In this document: positions 34,972 to 46,745 of the stretch, piece by piece
Layout: each line of letters begins with the position of its first letter
How positions within the stretch are numbered: position 1 is the first letter of the stretch
DNA from: Elymus sibiricus
Lineage: Eukaryota; Streptophyta; Magnoliopsida; Poales; Poaceae
Assembly: GCA_039707655.1 (NCBI GenBank)
Contig: CM077665.1
Span: 442,927,531-442,991,530, forward strand
Direction: 5' to 3'
Length of the DNA stretch: 64,000 nucleotides
Translations under genes and position numbers: made by a program
Notes under the pieces: generated by a model
Told to the model about the DNA's origin: nothing
The model's input: only the letters and a program-made list of their open reading frames with translations
Databases searched by the model: none

Positions 34972-37338
34972 TTACATTGTAATGAATCGAACACCCATGC
35001 AGTTCTGGTGTTGTTCATGTTTAGCCCTTGGAAGAGGTTTAGTCAACGGATCTGCAACATTTAGATCCGTGTGTACTTTGCAAATATTTATGTCGTCCTC
35101 CTTGATGTAATCGCGGATGGAATTGAAACGTCGTTTTATGTGTCTGGTCCTCTTGTGAAATCTTGGTTCCTTGGCTAGAGCAATGGCACCAGTATTATCA
35201 CAAAACAGAGTCATTGGGTTAAGCGCACTAGGCACTACTCCAAGATCTGTCATGAACTCCTTCATCCAGACACCTTCCTTCGCCGCCTCCGAGGCTGCGA
35301 TGTACTCCGCTTCGCATGTAGAATCAGCTACCACGCTTTGCTTGGAACTGCACCAGCTAACCGCACCCCCATTAAGAATAAATACGTATCCGGTTTGCGA
35401 CTTAGAGTCATCCGGATCAGTGTCAAAGCTTGCATCGACGTAACCCTTTACGACGAGCTCTTGATCACCTCCATAAACGAGAAACATGTCCTTAGTCCTT
35501 TTCAGGTACTTCAGGATATTCTTGACCGCCGTCCAGTGTTCCATTCCTGGATCACTTTGAAACCTTCCGGCCATACTTATGGCAAGGCTGACATCGGGTC
35601 TTGTGCACAGCATTGCATACATGATAGAGCCTATGGCTGAAGCATAGGGGATGACACTCATCTTTTCTCTATCTTCTGCAGTCACTGGGCATTGAGTCTT
35701 ACTCAACTTCACACCTTGCAAAACAGGCAAGAACCCCTTCTTGGACTGATCCATTTTGAACTTCTTCAAAATCTTATCAAGGTATGTGCTTTGTGAAAGT
35801 CCTATTAAGCGTCTCGATCTATCTCTATAGATCTTGATGCCTAATATGAAAGCAGCTTCTCCTAGGTCCTTCATTGAAAAACTCTTGTTCAAATATTCCT
35901 TTACGCTTTCCAGCATTTCTATATTGTTTCCAATCAGCAATATGTCATCCACATATAATATTAGAAACGCTATAGAGCTCCCACTCACTTTCTTGTAAAT
36001 ACAAGCTTCTCCGTAAACTTGTATAAACTCGAACGCTTTGATCACCTCATCAAAACGAAGATTCCAACTCCGAGATGCTTGCACCAGTCCATAAATGGAT
36101 CGCTGGAGTTTGCAAACTTTGTCAGCATTTTCTGGATCGACAAAACCTTCTGGTTGCATCATATACAACTCTTCCTTAAGGAAACCGTTAAGGAACGCTG
36201 TTTTGACATCCATCTGCCAAATTTCATAATCGAAAAAGGCAGCTATTGCCAACATGATTCTGACGGACTTAAGCATCGCTACGGGTGAGAAGGTCTCATC
36301 GTAGTCAACTCCTTGAACTTGTGAAAAACCCTTTGCCACAAGTCGAGCTTTATAGACGGTGACATTACCGTCCGCGTCCGTCTTCCTCTTAAAGATCCAT
36401 TTGTTCTGAATGGCCTTACGCCCTTCAGGTAATACTTCCAAAGTCCATACTTTGTTTTCATACATGGATCCCATCTCGGATTTCATGGCCTCTAACCACT
36501 TCTCGGAATCCGGGCTCATCATCGCTTCTCCATAGCTCGTAGGTTCATCGTTGTCTAACAACATGATGTCTAAGACAGGGTTGCCGTACCACTCGGGAGC
36601 AGTACGCGTCCTTGTCGACCTACGAGGTTTGATAGCAACTTGATCCAAAGCTTCATGATCATCATCATTAACTTCCTCTTCAGCTAATGTAGGCTCCACA
36701 GAAACAACTTTCTGCGCTGCGCTACTCTCAGGTTGAAGTAAAGGTTCAACAACCTCATCAAGTTCTATCTTCCTCCCACTCAATTCTTTCGAGAGAAACT
36801 CTTTCTCAAGAAATGTTCCGTTTTTAGCGACAAACACTTTGCCTTCGGATCTGAGGTAGAAGGTATACCCAACTGTCTCTTTTGGGTATCCTATGAAGAC
36901 GCATTTCTCCGCTTTGGGTTCCAGCTTTTCAGGCTGAAGCTTTTTGATATAAGCATCACATCCCCAAACTTTAAGAAACGACAGCTTTGGCTTCTTGCCA
37001 AACCAAAGTTCATATGGCGTCGTCTCAACGGATTTCGATGGTGCCCTATTTAAAGTGAATGCAGCTGTCTCTAATGCATAACCCCAAAACGATAGTGGCA
37101 AATCGGCAAGAGACATCATAGATCGCACCATATCCAATAAGGTTCGATTACGACGTTCGGACACACCATTACGCTGTGGTGTTCCAGGCGGTGTTAATTG
37201 TGAAACAATTCCACACTGTCTTAAGTGACTGCCAAACTCATAACTCAGATATTCTCCCCCTCGATCAGATCGTAGGAATTTAATCTTCTTGTTACGATGA
37301 TTCTCAACTTCACTCTGAAATTGTTTGAACTTTTTCAA
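34972..37338 (-). pseudogene. Copia pol, second part: integrase C-half, RT and RNase H
   Basis: This 788-residue frame continues the gag-pol polyprotein in a shifted frame. In order: the third integrase catalytic residue in PQRNGVSERRNRTLLDMVRS; the post-integrase segment KCVFIGYPKETVGY; RT with WIFKRKTDADGN, QMDVKTAFLNG and the catalytic YVDDILLIGN; RNase H with DASFDTD, ADSTCEAEYIAASEAAKE and HIKRRFNSIRDYI; end at PLTKPLPRAKHEQH. It uses the element's RNA as template to make new DNA copies. It is separated from the first part by a run of five T (+ strand 37331-37335), where one extra base moves the frame. All core motifs are intact, so the single shift is the main defect. Confidence 0.9.
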
Positions 37339-38956
37339 ATGTTTCAGACTTGTGTTTCATTAAGTAAATATACCCATATCTACTTAAGTCATCAGTGAAG
37401 GTGAGAAAGTAACGATAACCACCGCGCGCCTCAATACTCATCGGACCGCACACATCAGTATGTATGATTTCCAATAAGTCACTTGCCCGTTCCATTCTTC
37501 CAGAGAACGGCGTTTTAGTCATCTTGCCCATGAGGCATGGCTCACATGTGTCAAGTGATTCAAAATCAAGTGACTCCAAAAGTCCATCAGCATGGAGCTT
37601 CTTCATGCGTTTTACGCCAATATGACCTAAACGGCAGTGCCACAAGAAAGTGGTATTATCATTATCAATTCTATATCTTTTGGCATCAATGTTATGAACA
37701 TGTGTATCATTACTATCGAGATTCAACAAGAATAAACACCTCACATTGGGTGCATGACCATAAAAGATATTACTCATATAAATAGAACAACCATTATTCT
37801 CTGATTTAAATGAGTAACCGTCTCGCAATAAACAAGATCCAGATATAATGTTCATGCTTAACGCAGGCACCAAATAACACTTATTTAGGTTCATCACTAA
37901 TCCCGACGGTAATCGAAGAGCGAGCGTGCCGACGGCGATCACATCAACCTTGGAACCATTTCCCACGCGCATCGTCACTTCGTCCTTTGCCAGCCTCCGT
38001 CTATTCCGCAGTTCCTGTTTTGAGTTGCAAATATGAGCAACCGCACCGGTATCAAATACCCAGGCACTACAACGAGAGTTGGTAAGGTACACATCAATAA
38101 CATGTATATCATATATACCTTGTTTGTTGTTGGCCGCCTTCTTGTCAGCCAAATACTTGGGGCAATTCCGCTTCCAGTGTCCAGTTCCCTTGCAATGAAA
38201 ACACACAGTTTCTGGTTTGGGTCCAGCCTTGGGTTTCTTCACGAGAGGAGCAACTGCTTTGCCACTCTGCTTGGAGTTACCCTTCTTACCCTTGCCATTT
38301 TTCTTGAAACTAGTGGTTTTATTGACCATCAACACTTGATGCTCCTTCTGAATTTCAGACTCAGCGGCTTTCAGCATCGCAAACAGCTCGGCGACTGACT
38401 TGTTCATCCCGTGCATGTTATAGTTCAACACGAAGCTCTTGTAGCTAGGCGGCAATGATTGAAGAACTCTGTCAGTGATAGCCTCTGGCGGAAGGGGCAT
38501 CCCTAACTCAGCCAGACGGGTGGAGTACCCAGACATTCTGAGCACGTGATCACTGATAGACCCGTTCTCCTCCATCTTGCAAGCATAGAACTTATCGGAG
38601 ATCTCATATCTCTCGATCCGGGGATTCTTCTGAAAGATAAACTTCAACTCCTGGAACATCTCATATGCTCCATGACGTTCAAAACGTCTTTGAAGTCCCG
38701 GTTCTAAGCCATACAACATTGCACATTGAACTATTGAGTAATCATCAGAACGAGCCTGCCAGGCGTTCACAACGTCTAGAGACTCAACTGGAGCGGGTGG
38801 ATCACCAAGCGGTGCATCAAGGACATAAGCCTTCTGGGAAGCCGTAAGGATAATCCTTAGATTACGGGCCCAGTCCACAAAGTTACTTCCATCATCTTTC
38901 AACTTAGCTTTCTCTAGGAACGCATTAAAATTCAGGGGTGCTACTGCGCGAGCCAT
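37310..38956 (-). CDS. Copia gag-pol, first part: gag, protease, integrase N-half
   Basis: The 548-residue frame starts with MARAVAPLNF, the common start of Angela/BARE gag. Residues about 15-200 are the gag capsid-like region. A zinc knuckle CFHCKGTGHWKRNCPKY sits near residue 255, a retropepsin-like WVFDTGAVAHICNS near 300, the gag-pre-integrase FLWHCRLGHIGVKRM near 440 and CEPCLMGKMTKTPF near 475, then integrase aspartates in HTDVCGPM and FTDDLSRYGYIYL. The frame is lost at the five-base homopolymer 37331-37335, after which the rest of pol continues one frame over. Gag alone could still form particles; a full polyprotein could not be made without frameshifting. Confidence 0.9.
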   Translation of the reverse strand: MARAVAPLNFNAFLEKAKLKDDGSNFVDWARNLRIILTASQKAYVLDAPLGDPPAPVESLDVVNAWQARSDDYSIVQCAMLYGLEPGLQRRFERHGAYEMFQELKFIFQKNPRIERYEISDKFYACKMEENGSISDHVLRMSGYSTRLAELGMPLPPEAITDRVLQSLPPSYKSFVLNYNMHGMNKSVAELFAMLKAAESEIQKEHQVLMVNKTTSFKKNGKGKKGNSKQSGKAVAPLVKKPKAGPKPETVCFHCKGTGHWKRNCPKYLADKKAANNKQGIYDIHVIDVYLTNSRCSAWVFDTGAVAHICNSKQELRNRRRLAKDEVTMRVGNGSKVDVIAVGTLALRLPSGLVMNLNKCYLVPALSMNIISGSCLLRDGYSFKSENNGCSIYMSNIFYGHAPNVRCLFLLNLDSNDTHVHNIDAKRYRIDNDNTTFLWHCRLGHIGVKRMKKLHADGLLESLDFESLDTCEPCLMGKMTKTPFSGRMERASDLLEIIHTDVCGPMSIEARGGYRYFLTFTDDLSRYGYIYLMKHKSETFEKVQTISE

Positions 38957-40216
38957 GATCTACAACATAAATATAGCAAAGACAACTTAGACTATTGTTC
39001 TTAGATAATGAGTTTAGTTAATCATATTTAAAAAACTCCCACTCAGATTGACATCCCTCCGATCATTCGAGTGTAACATGATCCAAATCCACCAACTCAA
39101 GTCCGATCATCACGTGAGTTGAGGTGGTTTCAATGGTGAACATCTTCATGTTGATCATATCTACTATATGACTCATGTTCGACCTTTCGGTCTCTTGTGT
39201 TCCGAGGCCATGTCTGTACATGCTAGGCTCGTCAAGTTTAACCCGAGTGTTCCGCACGTGTAACATGGCTTACACCCGTTGTATGCGAACGTAGAGTCTA
39301 TCACACCCGATCATCACGGCGTGTCTCGAAACGACGAACTTTCGCAACGGTGCACACTTGGGGAGAACACAATTTATCTTGAAATTTAAGTGAGGGATCA
39401 CCTTATAATGCTACCGTCGTCCTAAGCAAAATAAGATGCATAAATGGATTAACATCACATGCAAATCATAAGTGACATGATATGGCCATGAACTTGTGCT
39501 TTTGATCTCCATCTCCAAAGCACCGGCATGATCTCCATCGTCACCGGCATGACACCATGATCTCCATCATCTTGATCTCCATCAACGTGTCGCCATAAGG
39601 TTGTCGCGCCGACTGTTGCTTCCACGACTATAGCTAACGTTTAGCGATAAAGTAAAGCATTACATAGCGCTTAATGATTGACACGCAGGTCATACAATAA
39701 TTAAAGACAACTCTATGGCTCCTGCCAGTTGCCGTACTCATCGACATGCAAGTCGTGATATTCTATACAATACATGATCATCTCATACATCACATATATC
39801 TCATCATGTAATTGGCCATATCACATCACAACATACCCTGCAAAAACAAGTTAGACGTCCTCTAATTGTTGTTGCAAATTTTACGTGGCTGCTACGGGTT
39901 TGCAAGAACCGTTCTTACCTACGCAAAACCACAACGTGGTGTAGTGATTGCTTTTTGATCTTCTAAAAGAACCCTCTTCATTGAACCGATTCAACTAAAG
40001 TGAGAGAGACAGACACCCGCCAGTCACCTTTATGCAACAAGTGCACGCAGCGGTGAAACCAGTCTCGCGTAAGCGTACGCGTAATGTCGGTCCGGGCCGC
40101 TTCATCTCACAATACCGCGGAATCAAGTATCAACTAGTAACGGCAAGCAATATGTATACACCCACGCCCACAACTCGTTTGTGTTCTACTCGAGATCTCA
40201 TCTACGCATAGACCTA

Positions 40217-40228
40217 GCTCAGATGCCA
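40217..40228 (-). other. Primer-binding site of the young copia element
   Basis: On the minus strand TGGCATCTGAGC stands one base inside the 5' LTR. It is close to the initiator-methionine tRNA complement (TGGTATCAGAGC) used by this lineage. Confidence 0.8.
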
Positions 40229-40229
40229 C

Positions 40230-42091
40230 TGTTGGGGAACGTTGCATGGGAAACAAAATTTTTCCTACGCACACATAAGATCTATCCATGGTGATGAGCA
40301 TCTACGAGAGGGAGAGTGAATCTACATACCCTTGTAGATCGCTAAGCGGAAGCGTTAATAAACGCGGTTGATGTAGTCGAACGTCTTCGCGATCCAAATC
40401 GCCGAGCGTCCCGCGATCCAATCACGATCCTTCCGATCTAGTGCCGAACGGACGGCACCTCCGCGTTCAACACACGTACGGCTTGATGACGCCTTCACCT
40501 CCTCGATCCAGCGAGCGATGATGAAGTAGTGGTTGAGTTCCAGCAGCACGACGGCGTGGTGATGGTGGTGAGGAACAATCTCTGCAGGGCTTCGCCAAGC
40601 ACTACGGAGATTATGACGGAGGAACTAGAGGGTTAGGGTTGCCGCACACGGCTTGGGGAAATCTTAATGTGTCCCGTGTGCTAGCCCTGCCCCTCTATTT
40701 ATATGTTGAGCCTTGGGGTCTAAACTTGGAGTAAAAGCCTCCTCCGGGTCGGTTTTGCCCGCACAAGGTCGGTTTGGCCCGCAGGGAAAGAGTCCAACTC
40801 GGATCCCTGCCGAACCGTGCACAGCCGCGCACAAGCGGTAGTACCGCTTCACACAAGCGGTAGTACCGCTTGGGCGGTAGTACCGCTTCACACAAGCGGT
40901 AGTACCGCTCGGGCGGTAGTACCGCTTCAACAAGCGGTAGTACCGCTTATGCGGCAGCAAAACTACTTTTGCACTTTCCAATACCTTGTGGGCTTTATCC
41001 CTTTGGCTCATATAAAGTGTTGCTGCACCCGAACACTTCGGTAAACATCCGGAACCTCTTCCGGTGAACTTCGGAACTCTTCCGGAGATCAAAACACTAT
41101 TATCACATATATCAATCTTTACCTCCGGACTATTCCGGAGATCCTCGTCATGTCCGGGATCTTATCCGGGACTCCGAACAACTTTCGGTCACCAACATAA
41201 TAACTCAATTATACTAATCGTCACCAAACGTTAAGTGTGTAGACCCTGCGGGTTCGAGAACTATGTAGACATGACCGAGACACCTCTACGGCCAATAACC
41301 AATAGCGGGACCTGGATGCCCATATTGGCTCCTACATATTCTACGAAGATCTTTATCGGTCGAACCTCTATGTCAAGGATTCAGTTAATCCCGTATGCTG
41401 TTCCCTTTGTTCTTCGGTATGTTACTTGCCCGAGATTCGATCGTCGGTATCACTATACCTAGTTCAATCTCGTTACCGGTAAGTCTCTTTACTCGTTCCG
41501 TAATACAAGATCTCGTGGCTAACACTTTAGTCACATTGCTTGCAAGGCTCATTGTGATGTTGTATTACCGAGTGGGCCCTGAGATACCTCTCCGTCACAC
41601 GGAGTAACAAATCCCAGTCTTGATCCATGCCAACCCAACAGACACCCTCGGAGATACCTGTAGAGCACCTTTATAGTCACCCAGTTACGTTGCGACGTTT
41701 GATACACACAAGGTATTCCTCCGGTGTTAGTGAGTTGCATGATCTCATGGTCAAAGGAACAGATACTTGACATGCAGAAAACAATAGCAATAAACTGACA
41801 CGATCAAATGCTACGTTTACAGTTTGGGTCTTGTCCATCACATCATTCTCCTAATGATGTGATCCCGTTATCAAATGACATCTCATGTCCATGGCTAGGA
41901 AACCTTAACCATCTTTGATCAACAAGCTAGTCAACTAGAGGCTTACTAGGGACACAGTGTTGTCTATGTACCCACACATGCATTTGAGTTTCCAATCAAT
42001 ACAATTATAGCATGGATAATAAACGATTATCATGAACAAGGAAATATAATAATAACCAATTTATTATTGCCTCTAGGGCATATTTCCAACA
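40230..42091 (-). repeat. 5' LTR of the young copia element
   Basis: Identical in length to the other LTR and offset by exactly 7170 bp. Observed differences are at about 40260, 40776, 41205, 41220 and 41480. The right border is CCAACA followed by the duplicated AATGA. Confidence 0.95.
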
Positions 42092-42594
42092 AATGATACA
42101 ATAAGCTTGCCATTTTCCTCATAGTTCAAATGACAAAAATCAATGTGCGAAGGATAATGCGTACTCATTCATGCCGTGATTGGTCGTTGTGCAGGTGTTG
42201 AAAAAGACGGGGCGAACCCAAAATGTATCCTGGAGACGTGACTAATCCTTGGTTTTTAGGACAGCCACAAGCGCCCCCTTGGGATGCGCTAGAGTACAAC
42301 GACCTAATTTCAGCAGGCCCACTGCTACCACTACTGCAACAATATGCACACATAGGTAAGGATGTGTGAAAAAGAAAAACAAGTAAGATTTCGATTGTTT
42401 GCAGGAATGAAAGAATGACAATCTGTCTTATGTTTTACGTTGACATGTTTGCAGGATATGACGATATATCCGCACCACCGGGAGAACCATGGCACCACAA
42501 GGAACTATCCGCAATGCAGATACAGGGCAGCAATTTCAATTGACGCAAATGGCAACTCAAGGTATTAGTGAGCCCGTGGTACCGTCTGACACAG

Positions 42595-42810
42595 TTGCCA
42601 TGTAAGAGTATGTACAGTTGCCAGTGAGGTTGTTCTGCATTTGCCATGCCTGCTCAACTGTACTTTCCATCTCAAGTCAACTGCAGTTGTCATGGCTGGC
42701 CAACTGCAGTTTGGCATACTGGGCAAAGTGCAGTTGGCAAGACGTATGAAACTACACTTGCCATACAGGGTGTACTAGATATGCCATGCATTCTGGGCTA
42801 TTTTTGCCAT
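42595..42810 (+). repeat. 23-bp degenerate minisatellite with TTGCCAT core (array 1)
   Basis: Core-like heptamers start at 42595, 42618, 42641, 42664, 42687, 42711, 42734, 42758, 42781 and 42804: nine consecutive spacings of 23-24 bp. Between the cores the sequence is variable but enriched in GTACA and CTGCAG. It lies in introns of the transposase gene. Confidence 0.9.
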
Positions 42811-43427
42811 GTTTTAAAAGTGGCACCTACATGTGTTAGCAGCTGTAAACTGACATATTTGATTACATGGTTTTGCTCCCACTACTGCCAGATTTCGCAT
42901 ACATGCGAAGGATCCAGGAAAGAAATAGCTAGATTTGAAAATGATTGTATAGACTAACAAATGGCAGCCATCTAATGTTTTGCATTGCCATGAACACATG
43001 TATCCCATGGCAAGTTGCGCCACTTCCAGCTATCGGAAATGCAGACAGAGGACACCAATTCGAAGAAGTGCGTGTCGCTACTCAAGGTATCGTGACACAA
43101 AAAGAACAAACATGCAAACAACTTGATGTGGCAACAAACAAAAAATCTGGAGTCATGAACTGACAAACTTACGAATTTTCAATACGCAGGAGCGTCGAGC
43201 AGCGCGTGGCAACAACTGGCATCTATAGAACTGCCATCAACATCTATCACAGGTGAGAAAAGAAAATAAAAACTACTCGCACATAATGTGTCGTGTGGAA
43301 AGTTGTTCAAGCATGGCAACTATAATGGGTGTGACAACAAAATGAAAATAATGAATGGCAACTGGAATGGTGTGTCAGTAATGAATGACAAGTTGTCTAA
43401 TGAAGTTCAATACAACATGTAAAACAG

Positions 43428-43696
43428 TTGCCATGTATGTACAGCTGCAGTTGCCATGCATGTATGTACAGTTGCAGTTGCCATGTATGGACAACGGTAG
43501 TTGCCATGTATTTTGTGACTGTAGTTGCCATCTGTGCTTAAATACAACTATCTTGTTTTGCTGGACTGCACTTGCCCATGGATGCTCGAACTGCCATTGA
43601 CAAGGATGCTCAACTTGTAGTTGCCATCATTGTACAACTGCAATTGCCAAGCTATGCCAATTGCAGTTGCCAATGCATGCCACCAGCATTTGCCAT
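43428..43696 (+). repeat. 23-bp degenerate minisatellite with TTGCCAT core (array 2)
   Basis: Cores start at 43428, 43451, 43478, 43501, 43525, then, after a poorer stretch with variants near 43572 and 43591, at 43621, 43644, 43667 and 43690. Spacing is 23 bp or close to it. A typical unit is TTGCCATGTATGTACAGTTG plus three or four bases. Confidence 0.9.
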
Positions 43697-45986
43697 GCAT
43701 GTCAGATAGAGGACACCAATGCCATAACATATGAACTTCATAGTGGCATGCACAATAGGCTAAAAGTTGCCATGTTTTGAAGACTGCGCTTTTAGTTAAG
43801 TGCACGTATGGTTATCTAATTTTGACACATGAAAACAACTAAAGTTGCCATATGTCAATTCAATGTAGCAGCAAAATTTGTGGACACCTGCATTTTGCCT
43901 AGTGGCATCAAATGCAATTGCCGTGGTTTATCAGAAAATGCAGTTGCCATAGGTGATCTTAAAGAGTTGCCATTCAAGAATACTGATTGTGAACTTGATG
44001 AAAAAAATTGCAGGAGCTATAACAATGTTCAACGGCATCCCGCGCACGGCAGCTGAAGGCAACTCCTATCACACAAAAGAGACGTTCCACGAGCCGGTCA
44101 ACGAGCCTGTCACGAACAATGCAGGGACAGTGTCAGAACTTGCCATCGTTCCAGCAACGACAACAAGCACACCAGGGCACACCAGCACGAGCAACGTCCA
44201 AACAGATGGGTCAGCCACAAATACTGAAGTTCTGAGTGATGAAACTGATGACGAAATGCAAATGAGAGAAGAAGAGGAACATCCTGAATTCATGATAACC
44301 CAGCCACCTTATCTTGGACAGAGATTTAGTTCATTTGAAGATGCCAGGAAATACTACCAGAGCTATGCCTTGTTAAATGGATTTGCCATAAACACAGAAT
44401 ACCATAGGAAGATAAAAGAAACTGGGCTATACAGCAGAGGCGAGTTTAGGTGCTACAAGGCACGAAAAACAAGAAAGCTAAAGGTGTCGTGCTAGTCGTG
44501 CCAAAGCGGAGAAGAGCATCACTGTCAAGACGCAATGCCCTGCAAGATTGAAGCTAAACATAGATGGAGCCTGGTGGGTGGTCACCGAGTTTGTCGCCGA
44601 ACACAATCATGATATGATAAAGAAGTTTGACCTGGTAAAATTTCTAAGCGCCCATCGAGGATTCAACTTCCAAGAAAAGAAATTCATAAAACTGTTGCAC
44701 GACTGTAACGTAAGCACTTCAAGAATGATCCAGATACTGTCCCTGATACACAGCAAAGATGGGAAACTGAGTAGCATGCCTTACCTACCAGCAGACATCA
44801 CAAACCTGAAGGCAAAGTACCGCAGAGAAAGCAAGTTGGCTGACGTGGAAGACACCATTGCATACTTCAAAGAGAAAGCAAAAGAAGATCCTGATTTCTT
44901 CTTCAGAATAAGACTCGATGACAAGGACCGTGTAAGGAACATGTACTGGGTCGACGGTGCAGCGAGGAGAGCGTATAAGCATTACCGTGACTGCATTTCG
45001 TTCGACGCGACATATCTCACAAATATGTACAAGATGCCATGTGCTCCATTCATTAGAATAAATAACCACAACCAGTCTTTGTAGTTCGGTTGCGGCCTTG
45101 TGAGGAACGAAGATATCGACGGCTACACCTGGTTGTTCAGGACTTTCTTGGAGTGCATGGGTGGACTTCCTCCAATGAACATAATAACAGATCAGGACTT
45201 CAACATGCGTGCAGGCATAAGTGACGTCTTCCCCATGGCAATTCATAGGCACTGCAGGTAGCATATAGTTAAAAAGGCAGAAGAGACACTAGGACCATTC
45301 TTTGCCGACCGTCCAGAATTGCACAAGGCTTTCAAGTTGTGTGTCGACCACATCTTGACAATGGGAGAGTTTGAACGGAGCTAGACAGCTATGATTGAAA
45401 ACTACCAAGTTCAGGACAACGAGACACTACAGAGCCTATGGGAGAAGCGGATGTACTGGGTGCCAGCATACTTTATGCAGTGCTTCTACCCATTCCTACA
45501 AACTACGCAGCGTAGTGAGGGTTTCAATGCTGTTTTGAAGCGTTATGTGAGCCCCGGCAACTCATTGCTGCAGTTTGCTAAACAGTATTCAACTTTGGAA
45601 CAAAAAATATTGGGATCGGAGCTGCAGCAAGAAGCAAACACAGCCCTTAAGCAGCCTAAATTTCTCACGTACCTACCAATGGAGAGACAAATGAGCAAAA
45701 TATACACAAACACGATCTTTTTCAAGTAAGTGTTTTGGTCGCACGATGCTTAGTTGGCGAAAGTATGGCAGAATGCGATCACAACCATAATTAATAAAAA
45801 TAAAAAATGGGAAACAAAACAACAAAGAAACATGCTACAAGCATTTTGGTTTTTGAAAAAAGGTGTTCAAAAAACAGAATAAAATACCACGGATGATCGA
45901 ACAAAGCTGCCATGGCACAATGAACAATACTGGCAGCATGAAAAATGGACTGCTAAATATGGCTAGATAGCAGACAAAAATAATAG

Positions 45987-46195
45987 TTGCCATGTGTGAT
46001 GTTGTGTGATTGCCATCTGGATTGTAGTGTAATTGCCATGTGTGAACTGGTTTGCGTAGAAATGTAGTTTGTCATTCAAAATTCAAATGTGTTTCATATG
46101 AAAAACATCAACTATGATTGCCACGCGAATAAGTTGTCACAGTTGCCATGTTAAAACATCCATAGTTGCCATGTTCATAACAATATGTTTGCCAT
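45987..46195 (+). repeat. 23-bp degenerate minisatellite (array 3)
   Basis: TTGCCAT starts at 45987, 46010 and 46033, and again at 46143, 46166 and 46189: each step is exactly 23 bp. It is in the intron before the SWIM-finger exon. Confidence 0.9.
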
Positions 46196-46745
46196 GACAA
46201 ATGCACAAAAGAGTTTCCATTTTGACCCTACTTTGATATGGATCATGCACCTACTAGATTTACATCTGCAAAATGGGTACTAACAACAAGAAATGCATAA
46301 GACGATATGTTTCGTCGTAATTTGTGATGCAGTTGCCATGTGGAGATGGTAGAAAATATACCGTGCGTAGTATTCTTTGTTTGCCATGTTCAATTTAGGA
46401 TGGTTTCTATTTACTGTCCTGCTAGGAAAGAATAAAAAACTGATAAAAAAGGGAGTGAGAAACTAACGACCACAAATCATGCAGGTTCCAAGAAGAAATA
46501 AAGCGGTCCACCTCGTACGCAGCTTATCAGGTTGATGAGTGGACATTCAAGGTGTGCAGTCTCAGGGACATGTATGATTCAGAAACAGAAGATCCGGACA
46601 AGGGTAGAAACTACTTTGTGAAGGTGAACGTAACAAAAGGTGAGTACTACTGCGAATGTTGCAAGTTCGAACGGGATGGGATTTTGTGCTGCCACATACT
46701 CAAAGTTATGGAAAACCACGCGGTGAAGCGTTTACCCACCATTTC

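Larger units (their letters stand above)
33060..42091 (-). mobile_element. Young full-length Angela/BARE-like copia retrotransposon
   Basis: 9032 bp on the minus strand, flanked by AATGA at 33055-33059 and 42092-42096. Both LTRs are 1862 bp; by eye I count five substitutions and no indel (0.27%). With a rate of 1.3e-8 per site per year this is roughly 0.1 million years. The element has a primer-binding site, polypurine tract, and complete gag, protease, integrase, RT and RNase H regions broken only by one frameshift. It inserted into the non-coding left arm of the MULE and is the most recent dated event in the window. Confidence 0.95.

Noticed and set aside
40217..40228. tRNA gene fragment
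   Set aside because: It is the 12-bp primer-binding site of the copia element, not a tRNA gene.
42595..43700. CRISPR-like regularly spaced repeats
   Set aside because: Only about 7 bp are conserved per 23-bp unit, there are no unique spacers of array type, and the context is a plant nuclear transposon.
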